Below, piece after piece: positions 1 through 12,700 of a DNA stretch of 64,000 bases. This DNA is from Nematostella vectensis (lineage: Eukaryota > Cnidaria > Anthozoa > Actiniaria > Edwardsiidae), in the NCBI RefSeq assembly GCF_932526225.1, contig NC_064044.1, forward strand, positions 11,732,084-11,796,083. The letters run 5' to 3'. The position numbers were made by a program, and so were the translations under genes. The notes under the pieces were generated by a model. The model did not search any database. It was given only the letters and a program-made list of their open reading frames with translations, and was not told where the DNA came from. The number at the start of each line of letters is the position of its first letter. Position 1 is the stretch's first letter.

Positions 1-711
1 AACTAAGGTTCCCCCCCTGCTTGGAACATCCATCCCTCCAACCACCACCCCCCTCCCAACTTTTATGGCCCCTGCAAATTTTGCAATACCCTATGCAATG
101 GAGGTGGATACAAAATGTAAAGAAGGATAGGGTCCAAACAATGAATTGCCTTTTTACTGGGTCTAATAAAATACAAAGACAAATATTATTCTCTATTGGA
201 CACTGACTACATTTGACCAAAATGCTGAAGTTTTTAATGCTGTTAACACTTTTATAGATATTGAAAGGATTTTAATTTAGCCTTTATATATCATACATGT
301 ATCTGATAGCCAAATCTTGTACTTTGTATAATATTTTTCACAGGCTTACCAACCTCACAGTCAGTCTCCAGTCAAGCCCAGTAACTAGCTTGAATTATTT
401 TTTACATATAGTAACAAGGAACCCTCAACTGTTCAAATGTTAGAAATACCGGTTATTCTGATTAAATACACATCACAAAGCAATGAGAGTTTATTGTGAC
501 CTTTATTCTAGGATATAAGACAATTATAGGACAATTGCAGGAGGTGATCAATCGTGAAAATATTCTTGCTAGTTACTGGGATTGACTGGAGACTGACTGT
601 GAGGTTGGTAAGCCTGTGCCGTGAGATGATTAAATCTAAATGTCTCTATCCTATTTGCTGCAATTTTGTTAACTTCATATTAACTAGTTTGATTTTTGCT
701 TTTCTTTATAG

Positions 712-3700
712 ATATAGAATATCTCAAGAAAAATCTTCCACCTACTACGGAGGAAGAGTTTTTCACGTTTCTCAAGACGATAGACCCAGGAAGTGTGGAA
801 CTGTGGGCAGTGCCTGAAGGATCCATTGTGTTTCCCAAAGTACCTCTAATAAGAGTGGAAGGTCCCTTGCCAGGTATAGCATCCCAATAGTTAATCTTTA
901 ATCTTTAATTATGTTAATTGCTTATAGTGCAAAAAATGGGGAGTAGTGTCTTGATCTTATTTACATGCATTGAGCCTGGCCTTAAATACAACTACAGAGT
1001 CAGCCTCAATGGCTTCTGCTTTAAGGTTATAGGGTGCCTTCAGCCCGCAGGACGCCAAAAAACCCAAAGTGTTGAGGAAAAATATTGAAATGCGTGTCAG
1101 ATTTAATTGAATATGTTCCTGTTATATGTCATTAGAAAGCTTAATAAATGGGGAATACAATAATCCTTTTTGTTTCTAGGTTTGATTAAATGCTTTATTT
1201 TTTAACGGGTTTTAATCACACGTTTGTTTTCAGCCAATCACATCCCTTAAAAACCCTAATGTGTCTAAACTATCCTGCAGATCTTTACATTTTATGGCTT
1301 ATGTCAATCACTACATACACACATACCAAACTGTGTTCAGCTTTTGAGATATTTTTCTTTGTTCCTATGCAAATTTGAGTCAAAGCTAGAGGATTGAATA
1401 ATTTCCAGTAACACGACACCGGAGGACATTAAATACGCTTTACTCAAAATCTCTCAAAAGGCGAACACAGTATTACTCTTGAATAAATAACCTAGCGTTT
1501 TGCCAAATTGTGCGGTCATAGCTCTTATACTTAACGCACATTAGGGTTTTGAAGTTCAGAAATACGTGCAAATTTGAAGCCGAGAAAAGCTTGATTGAAA
1601 GTTCCTGGAGAGTGCAACACCTACTTGAGTTATCTGTCAACGAGGTGATCATACCACCAGCTCTAGATAAACAGACCGACCAATAAGAGGCGAAAACCAA
1701 CTAATTGCTGGGAGTTTCAAATTTCACCATGAGAAAAACAAGATCTTTCATTTAGAAGTCTTCACCCTTGGAACGATCCCATGCAGACTTTCGTCTTTTT
1801 CGTTTATCCATCGGTTATATATTTCGGAACGTTTATAGGACTTTCTGCAAGACGAAGGAACTGAATTTGAGATTTTTGAAGTCAAGATTTATGGGTGAAA
1901 ACAGTATGCTGATGTAGGGAACACAGGGTTCCATTAAGTGATAAAAGGATGAAAGGATTAGAACACCTTGATGCTTACACAAAGTCTTCAAGCAAAATTC
2001 GTTTTTTCTTATTATATCGAGAAGATAATAAAAATTCAAAATTTTTTCTTTGCTATAATAAAGTTAATGTAGTAGATGCAAAAATATTTTTTCGATAGAA
2101 TTTTTACTTCAGGGCACCCCGTAACCTTAATGGAGTTCCACTTTGGGATGGTTCTAATGAAGAATGAATAGTGAATGAATAGCCCCCCAGCTGTGTGAAA
2201 CACTCAGCATGGCCCCTTGTCTTTGTATTTTTCTTAGTTACCTCAGATTCCTTAGATTCTTAGATTCCACGCACCCTTTTCACTCCTTGACCACTATATA
2301 TTGGGTCATTTTGTTTTGAAAAAGGTACTTTTTCCATATGTAGCCTTCTGAAAACCAGCCAGCTCAAGGAGCCACCTCATCTGGATATTTGACTTTCTCC
2401 ATCCAGACGGAAAATACACCATTTTTGTTTTATTAGTGGGCGTCTTTGTCGACCAAACCACCTCAAAACTATAACCTGCTTTTTGAGAAGCTGCATATGG
2501 CTTTGCACCTCTCCTTCTTTTTGGCAAATCCTGGCTATATGCATGGACAAAAAAGGTTTTGAAACATTATTAAAAAATAATACCTGTTTAAGAAATAATG
2601 AAAGACTCCTTTTTTTTAGATGGTACCAAATGATATAACCACTCTAGAGTTTCTTTCTTTGACTCTTTTAATTGTACCTTGTTTTTATATAGCCAAATCT
2701 GTCTGGCCATATCTGACTTGATTAGCTTGTCAGCTATTTTAGGTAGCTGTTATACTATACTATAGTTTAGTATTTTAATGATGTTTTAATGATTTTACTT
2801 TTCTATTTTGAGAACATTGAAGTATTTTTTGTTGCTGTTCCTTTTCTCAAGCTTTGGACAGTGCCCAAATGACCTTTATGTTTTAAAGGTATCTATTAGT
2901 TATCCTTATCTAAAGTCAATATTCATTTCGCATGTATACATCTAATAATCTGGATTTATGTTTTTCAGTTGTTCAGCTTCTTGAGACAACTCTATTGAAC
3001 CTAGTCAATTTTGCAAGGTAAGTGTGATAAACTGTACAGTAAGACCTCTTTTAGAATGGCTGCCTCAGGTTTTTGCAGGACCACTAGAAATTTGTCATGG
3101 GGTGAAGGATCACAGGGAAAAAAACAGACCCAAAATGTGTGGACACAATTGTGCATAGTTAAAGTAAAGAAAACAAACAACATATTCACCCACGAAAATA
3201 TCCTTCACAAAAAAATCCAACACCACCAGAAAGCTTCACCCCCCCCCACCCCCTATAAAATTGTCCACCCCTGGGGTATGTCATGAAAAGGCACAATATT
3301 TTGGATTTTGTATATATGTTGACTATTACATAGAGACTAGCTTTTAAGGAAAAAAACATTTCTAGCTTAGGACACTATACTAAGTTGTTCATTTTTTTAA
3401 TGGCTGTTATTACAACTTAATGTTTTATACATAATGTACATTCTTCTGTAGCTTAGTTGCAACAAATGCAGCTAGGTTTCGTCTTGCTGCTGGAATGGAA
3501 AAAGTTTTGCTGGAGTTTGGTCTGCGCAGAGCACAGGGACCAGACGGGGGGCTATCAGCGTCCAAGTACTGTTACTTAGGAGGTGCGTAGTACAGTTAAC
3601 TCTTGCCTAACAGACACCCTGCTATAGACAACTGACAGACGACAGCGCTGAATAACATATGGTGTCTTCTGGCAAAAACAAACAATTGTAGTGTTGAAGA

Positions 3701-6700
3701 CATGAAATTTTCTGCCTTATTAGATGTGAAATAAGCTTATTTAAAGCATCCTCTCATGTTTTTCCATCATGTCAGTGTTGAATCCTTTTAGTAAAGGTAT
3801 GAAAGGCTGACTCCAGTGGTTGATTTGACTAAGTGTACAGCATTAAATCATATGTACAAACAAAAGATGATGGTATAAAAGGCTGGCTTCAGTGGTTGAT
3901 TTGACTAAGCGTACAGCGTTGAAATCATTATGTACAAACAAAAGATGATGGTATAAAAGGCTGACTCCAGTGGTTGATTTGACTAAGCGTACAGCATTAA
4001 ATCATATGTACAAACAAAAGATGATGGTATAAAAGGCTAACTTCAGTGGTTGATTTGACTAAGTGTACAGAATTAAAATCATATGTACAAACTAAAGATG
4101 ATGGTATAAAAGGCTGACTTCAGTGGTTGATTTGACTAAGCGTACAGCATTAAATCATATGTACAAACAAAAGATGATGGTATAAAAGGCTGACTTCAGT
4201 GGTTGATTTGACTAAGCGTACAGCGTTGAAATCATTATGTACAAACAAAATATGACAGATTTGTTTGACAATCAGGAAGTCATAGAGAATTATAGTCTTA
4301 GCTTTGGTCTAGTTTTCTTTAGCAATCACCAAAATGTGACTGTTCGCCTGTATAGAACCACCACTACAAAACAAAATGTCTGACTAAAATGGTGGTACTG
4401 GAACTACTGTAGACTACTTAAGTCTTGTATTTTTTCAGCACTGACCTGACATAAATACAATTTATTATTTTTATCATCATTGTAACCTGCAGCAACTTCT
4501 AAATTGACAACAAAATGCCCTCTTGCTTATACTCCAAAGGTTATAGAAGGTATTTAAATGTTGGAGTGAATTTTTGATTTTCAGGTTTTGATGGAACAAG
4601 TAATGTTCTTGCTGGAAAGCTGTATGACATCCCAGTTAAAGGCACCATGGCACATGCCTTTGTCAGCTCATTCACTTCTATTGATGAGGGAAGGGTAGGA
4701 ACACTCAAGCACTTCAAGAATGGAGAAGCCAAGGAGCTGTACCCCATAGCTAGGGCGTGGCTGAAAAAAGTTGCCCCCTTATTGAGTGTGCTGGAACAAG
4801 AAGTAAACTCAGGGGAATTGGTGGCTTTCTCTGCATATGCTGCTGCCTTTCCTGGTTCCTTCTTGGCACTTGTTGATACTTATCATGTTTTAAGGTGAGA
4901 GGGAGCTATTCTTAGTGATTTGCTTACAAATATCTTATTCAAACGGGGGGGGGGGGGGTGCTAGGGATGGCTGAGGGGCCAAACTAACTTTATTGTTGCT
5001 GCACATCTAGGGACTATAAATTCCAAACCAGTAAATAAGAGTCAGCATAGAATAATTTTTTTTTTAAAGTTTGTGATAATGGTAAATATTCAAAGCAATT
5101 TTTAAAATCTATTCTTAGTGATTTGGCTTCCATGCCTTATTCAAGACCAAGAAGTACTCTCTTTTAAATGTTACACTTGAGCTAGTACTGTAGGTTTTGG
5201 GGGAGGGGGATGGCTGAGTGGATAAACCAAAATTGAAGAAGTAAGAAATGAGGTCTTTAATGCCTAGTGCACACTACTGACATAACAACATGGGCACGGG
5301 CATGCGCACTTTTTAAAGCCCGACATAACGACATGGACATAATGACATAAAGGAAAAAAAACATGTTTTTTTCTCTTATGTCATTATGTTCATGTCGTTA
5401 TGTTGGGCTTATGTCAAAATGTCGAACCATTAACACTTGAACATATAACATAAGGGTGCACGCGTCTTTGTCATTATGTGGTTATGTCACTAGTGTGCAC
5501 TAGGCTTAAGCAATCAGACAAGTCACCAGCCACTTGATTCAATTCTTTAGGGTGACCACTCATTCATGCCACTGTGTTGTTCAAATATTAGGAGTGGCGT
5601 TCCCTGCTACTGTGCTGTTGCGTTGGCCCTGAATGACTTTGGTTACCGAGCGTCTGGTATGCGTCTAGACTCAGGTGACCTTGCGTATCTCTCTATAGAA
5701 GTCAGGAAGAAGTTGAAAATTGTAGCTGAAAAGTGAGTGTCTTTATCTATTTTCAAAGTTCCTATCTTTTTTTACAGAAAGGTGGATCCAGGGTTAAGCT
5801 AAGTTCAAGCGTCGTATTATCCATGAGCCGTATTCAATGCAAATGCATGAAGATGAAAATGAAACAATTGACTCGATTCATTTACATGTATTTGCATTGA
5901 ATACGGCTCATGGATAATACAACGTTTGAACTTAGCCTTAGAGTTAGAAATGCTGGAGTAAAAAAATGCTTGAGTCGACTCCCAAGTATGGTATGTAAAG
6001 CCAGGAATTTTTTTTAAGAAAAGGTTCATTTTCATTTAAAGTTTTAATTTTTTTCTCGTTCTCTGGCGTAATGACCCCAGCAATTTTGTGATAGGCTTGA
6101 ATTTGCCACCCAAAAAGTCGTTTGATCTCTTAGCACAAGTCCCCTATTTGCTACAGTATACGAGGAGCCACACGTGTCTGTTAAAGCCGCATTGTCACCA
6201 GTTTACTTCCGGAGGTCCGACGGAAACCTCAACCGTTAAAAGACAAAAGAATCTGTTAAAATCCGAGATATTAAACAGGCCATCCGCTCTAAATAAGCAA
6301 TCACATCCTCAAAGAAACTTCCAATAAACACACTGCTTTTAATATTTTGAAATATTTTTCGCGTTTTCCGTTAAAAATCATCGGATATTGTTACGTAATC
6401 GACCAGAAGTAAACTGGTGACAATGCGGCTTTAATTCTTTCAGAAAGCATTTATAGCACTATAGTCCCAAATAGGGGTCTTGAGTTTGTGAGGGTTCAGT
6501 AGGGGCGTAACCAGTAGGACGGCCTAGGCCCCCCCCCCCTTTTAGCAGCCAAAAATACAGTAAATGTATGAGACAAAATACAGGATGAAATGCCTTGAAA
6601 GTTCCTTTTTGGCCCCCTCCTGTTAAAAATCCTGGCTATGCCGCTATTCAGTCCTCTATTTTTCTGAAAGTCTTTTGTACTTCTCAGTGTTTTACTTTCT

Positions 6701-9700
6701 ATCATACTGTACTGCTTTTATGTGGTCTTCAGGCTGGACGCTCCATGGATAGCAAAGAGCCTCATTGTCGCAAGCAATGACATCAATGAAGATACGCTGT
6801 TATCACTAAAGCAGCAGGTATGGGTTTTGATATGGTCCAGTTTTTTTCTTTGTCTTTTGTAATACCATCACCATCATAACCGTCATCATTACCATCAGCA
6901 TCATCATAATGAGAACCACTACCACCATTATTGCCAAAATCATCATTGTTTAGAGTGATGTTCTTGTCTATTATTGATCAATTTTAGTTTTAACTGATAA
7001 TTTATCCAAATTTATTTTCGTCATTGTCATAGTTTTATTAAAAATATCATCAAAATTTCTATCATCAATTTTTCATTATTGTTATTCCTTTTATTTGTAG
7101 CAACGATCTTAGGAATCCGTTTCTTTCTATTTTAATTTATAGTTCCTTTCTTCCCATTTCTTTGTTCCTCTCTTTCTTATTCCTTCCCCTCATCCTTCTC
7201 CTATCCATCCGTCAGGATTTTTCTGCACAACTCAGTTTTCCAAAGTCTGTTTTCCACTCAGTTCCCCCACTCTGTCTTCAACGCTTCCATAAAAATTAGG
7301 CTCCACCATTACTCTCGTTACATGCCCCACCCTTTCCCCCCACGGGCAGCCCAACAGCTTTCCGATCTCTCGCCGCATCTGGTTGCTATAGAAACTGTAT
7401 AGTAGAGGGTTGACACCTGCATTGATGGTCACCATAGCAACCGCAGCAGGATAAGCAATGTTTCCCTGTATCAGTTCAGGAGAAAAAGCGGAAATCATAA
7501 ACACAGTGGACTGCGGAATCCAACAAAACGTGTAGATCACACTAACGGACAAGACCATTTTGGTGGCTCTCTTCCTCTGCAAACGGTCCCGTTCCTCGGT
7601 CCGGTGATTTCTTATACTTTGCTTACTAAACCAGAGCGCGTGGACGACTTTGGAATAAAGGATTATCATAGACGCGCTTGGTGCTAGCGAGACGAAAAGG
7701 AACGACAGCATAGCGTAGACACGGAACGAGTATTCATAATTCCAGGTCATGGCGCAATAGCCATACCTCTCGTCGTAGTGTTTTGTCCAGAACCCTGGAG
7801 AATTCCATGCAAGCGCTACTGTCCAGCAAACAGCCACCATAAGCTTCACTCTCTTCCGCAGAAACCTGGCGCCGTAGCTGTGCGGCTTAGCGACGGCGTA
7901 ATAGCGTTCAACCGCGATTGCGAGAAGAAACGTCGCGGACGCATAACCGGCCGTCCACGCAAATGTCTCGCCTGTGATGAAGACGCATAAAAGATCGCCC
8001 GCCTGGCCGGCAGGGTGTGTGAATGCGTCGTTGAAGACGAAGGAAGGTGCGAAGAAGAGGAGGAGAATGGTGTCGGATAGTGCCAGATTTACGACCAGGT
8101 AATTCATGGTACTCCGCATTGACTTGTTGCTCAGGACGACCAGGCAGACCAGGGCATTGCCAAAGGTACCGCACACGATGCCCAGGGTGAAAGCGGTCTT
8201 TACGACGATTTCCTCCGTGGAGAGCATGGGTACCCTGTGGAAAGAGTAATATTGAGGCGATCATGGGTACCCTGTGGAAAGAGTAATATTGAGACGATCA
8301 TGGGTACCCTGTGGAAAGAGTAATATTGAGGCGATCATGGGTACCCTGTGGAAAGAGCAATATTGAGACGATCATGGGTACCCTGTGGAAATATCAATAT
8401 TGGGCGATCATGAGTATCTACTGTGGAGCCTGTGATGGAGAGCATGTTTCTCTGCAAAGGAAACAAAGCCCGGAACGATTGTTAAAGCCGCATTGTCACC
8501 AGTTTACTTCCGGGGGTCCGACGGAAACCTCAACCGTTAAAAGAAAAAAGAATATATTAAAATCCGAGATATTGAACAGGCCATCCGCTCTAAATTATTA
8601 ATCACATCCTCAAAGAAACTTTCAATAAACACACTGCTTTCAATATTTTGAAATATTTTTCGCGTTTTCCGTTAATAATCATCGGATATTGTTAGGTAAT
8701 CGACCGGAAGTAAACTGGTGACAATGCGGCTTTAAGAGCTTGCGCATTTTTTTTTTTTTTTTTTGTCTTCTGGGGACGGAATGCGATATTACAAAGCAAC
8801 AAAACTGGCAAATTGGCAAAATGCAATTACTGTGAAATCTACAAGCGCCAGGAGCGAAGAAATGGTTATCCATTACCTGCTGCTTTCAGTCTGTAACGCT
8901 AATGATGTGTCTAGTTCATAAAACTGCCATTAGAAAAATGTCTTTTGACTTTTACGCGGACAACGTTTTTTAAACTCGGTGTTTACATTTCTCAGATGGT
9001 TTTACTATTGTCGTAACCTGCATATGGGCTTTAAATAAATGACAAAGCCAGTGCCATTGAATGCGATTCTAGGCTGGGAAAATCTAGCATCCTTGGGGTC
9101 TTCTCTCTAAACGTCATTGTTTTCCGTGATCGAGATTTTGTCATTCAGACCGTGATGCAACGCGGGTTACGACACGGTGGATTCAACTCTAAGAGATATG
9201 ATGAGGTTTTAAACCTGTTAAACCTGTTTTGAAATCGGTCTATAAAAAAATCGGTGTATAAAAATAAGTAAGTTTTACAAAACTATGGCCCTTTTTCTCG
9301 TTGCAATCTTTAGATAATTTTCCTCTGATTTTCAGACCATAGTGAAGCTGGCAGGCAACTCAGCAGGCAACTCGGTGAAGTTAGCAGGCAACTCAAATGT
9401 GATGATTTGTGTAATATCTCGGCAGGTATTTGGCCGATTGTCACGAAATTTTGACACGATTGTACAAAAAGTACAACAAACATATTCATGCATGTATGAT
9501 ATCAAATATTATTCATCACGTGACTGTGTGACGTTGAACGTTCCAGCAGGCAAGTCGTTACATCACAATTGTCGCGATATCTACGTCCCCTTTTTACCGA
9601 TAGTCATCAAACTTTAACATAAGTGTACAAATGTAATAACGAAGACAACGCCGTATTAGTTATTCTCATGACGTCATCAATCACGTGACCGTGGGAAAAA

Positions 9701-12700
9701 ACATTTTCTCGAGTTCCTATTGAGAAAACATTACGAAACTTTCGAAATATGACAAATAGCACATGGGATTTTACAATCATGAACTTTTAAAATATGACGT
9801 CATCAATCACGTGACCGTGGGAAAAAAAGTCGATATCTAGAGTTCTGACTGAAATAACATTGCAAAACTTTCGAAATACGACAAATTATGTATGTCGTTA
9901 TTAAAGCCTAACTTTTTTGGAATGTTTTCGTGATTTACTTTTATAAAAACTTTTAGCAGGCAACTTGACAGTACAGCAGGTAACTCGTGATGCACTGGGA
10001 ATATCGTATTCGTCGTTATTAAAGCTTCACTTTTTTGGCATTTGTACGTGATTAACTCGAATAGAAACATATACTGGAAATATCGTATTCGTCGTTGTTA
10101 AATGTTCACTTTTGGCACTTGCACGTGATTTACACATCTTAACCTGCACTGTAATTCCTACCGTTTCTCTGCCGTATCTACGCGTATTATTTTCGCTCGA
10201 TATGGGCCATCGCTTAAGCTCATCGATTATCAGTCACTAACCTAGAGCGCGAATCCTAACAAACTCTCTCTCTACACGACACAATATAAAAACCCATACT
10301 CAAGGAGCCAACTGTCCAATACTTATATAACCACTATCTATCTTCTATTTGCCATCATTGATTTGTCCCCTGCACGCTTTCAGATATTATTCCTCACCGG
10401 TCTTGTTATTGACTTGATTTTTCACAAGCTCACATTACACTCACAGGAAATTATCAACAGGTAATTATCACCCTCGTTCAAAGGTCAAATACACTGTTCT
10501 GCCCTAACTCCAAGCCCGTTTTCTACATTTCATTTATAGCCACAACTCTTAACTAACATCCCCAATGCAATACACCATATATAATAGCCATAATTGCACA
10601 CTTTAACCCACACACTAACGTCTATCACCATACATTTTATAACCCCACACAGCCGCCTCGGTACGAATACCAGATTTAAATGTTCACTTTTTGGCATTTG
10701 TACGTAATTTACTCGAACAAAAACATATAACAGGCAACTCGACAGTACAGCAGGTAACTCGTTATACACTGGGAATATTGTATTCGTTGATGTTACAGCT
10801 TCACTTTTTGGCATTTATACGTGAAAAACATATAGCAGGCAACTCAATAGTACAGCAGCTAACTCGTTATGCGCTGGGAATATCGTATTCGTCGTCATTC
10901 AAGCTTCACTTTTTTGGAATTTGTACGTGATTTACTTTAATAAAAACATATAGCAGGCAACTCGACAGTACAGCAGGTAACTCGTTATGCGCTGGGAATA
11001 TCGTATTCGTCGTTGTTAAATGTCCACTTTTTGGTATTTATACGTGATTTACTTTAATAAAAACATATAGCAGGCAACTCGACAAGCAGGTAACTCGTTA
11101 TGCGCTGGGAATATCGTATTCGTCGTCATTCAAGCTTCACTTTTTTGGAATTTGTACGTGATTTACTTAAATAAAAACATATAGCAGGCAACTCGACAGT
11201 ACAGCAGGTAACTCGTTATGCGCTGGGAATATCGTATTCGTCGTCATTCAAGCTACACTTTTTTGGAATATGTACGTGATTTACTTTAATAAAAACATAT
11301 AGCAGGCAACTCGACAGTACAGCAGGTAACTCGTTATGCACTGGGAATATCGTATTCGTCGTTATTGAAGCTTCACTTTTTCGTATTTGTACATGATTTA
11401 CTTTAATAAAAACATATAGCAGGCAACTCGACAGTACAGCAGGTAACTCGTTATGCACTGGGAATATCGTATTCGTCGTCATTCAAGCTTCACTTTTTTG
11501 GAATTTGTACGTGATTTACTTTAATAAAAACATATAGCAGGCAACTCGACAGTACAGCAGGTAACTCGTTATGCGCTTTGAATATCGTATCCGTCGTTAT
11601 TGGAGCTTCATTTTTTCGTATTTGTACATGATTTACTTTAATAAAAACATATAGCAGGCAACTCGACAGTACAGCAGGTAACTCGTTATGCGCTGGGAAT
11701 ATCGTATTCGTCGTCATTCAAACTTCACTTTTTTGGAATTTGTACGTGATTTACTTTAATAAAAACATATAGCAGGCAACTTGACAGTACAGCAGGTAAC
11801 TCGTTATGCACTGGTAATATTGTATTCTCCGTTGTTTAAGCTTCACTTTTTAGGCAGTTGTAAGTGATTTACTCTAATAAAAACATATAGCAGGCAACTC
11901 GACAGTACAGCAGGTAACTCGTTATGCGCTTTGAATATCGTATTCGTCGTTGTTAAATGTTCACTTTTTGGTATTTATACGTGATTTACTTTAATAAAAA
12001 CATATAGCAGGCAACTCGACAGTACAGCAGGTAACTCGTTATGCGCTGGCAATATCGTATTCGTCGTTGTTAAATGTTCACTTTTTGGTATTTGTACATG
12101 ATTTACTTTAACAAAAACATATAGCAGGCAACTCGACAGTACAGCAGGTAACTCGTTATGCACTGGGAATATCGTATTCGTCGTTGTTAAATGTTCACTT
12201 TTTAGTATTTATACGTGATTTACTTTAATAAAAACATATAGCAGGCAACTCTACAGTACAGCAGGTAGCTCGTTATGCGCTGGGAATATCGTATTCGTCG
12301 TCATTCAAGCTTCACTTTTTTGGAATTTGTACGTGATTTACTTTAATAAAAACATATAGCAGGCAACTCGACAGTACAGCAGGTAACTCGTTATGCGCTG
12401 GGAATATCGTATTCGTCGTTATTGAAGCTTCACTTTTTCGTATTTGTACGTGATTTACTTTAATAAAAACATATAGCAGGCAACTCGACAGTACAGCAGG
12501 TAACTCGTTATGCGCTGGGGATATCGTATTCGTCGTCATTCAAGCTTCATTTTTTCGTATTTGTACATGATTTACTTTAATAAAAACATATAGCAGGCAA
12601 CTCGACAGTACAGCAGGTAACTCGTTATGCGCTGGGAATATCGTATTCGTCGTTGTTAAATGTTCACTTTTTAGTATTTATACGTGATTTACTTTAATAA

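Noticed and set aside
2306-2527. 73-codon basic frame on the minus strand
   Set aside because: No recognisable motif, no splice partner, within an intron.
7908-8264. 118-codon frame overlapping the GPCR
   Set aside because: Shadow of the receptor in another frame; Arg/Pro-rich without family features.
9342-9617. 91-codon frame at the left foldback end and its mirror at 20613-20840
   Set aside because: Translation of the terminal AGCAGGCAACTC repeats; no domain.
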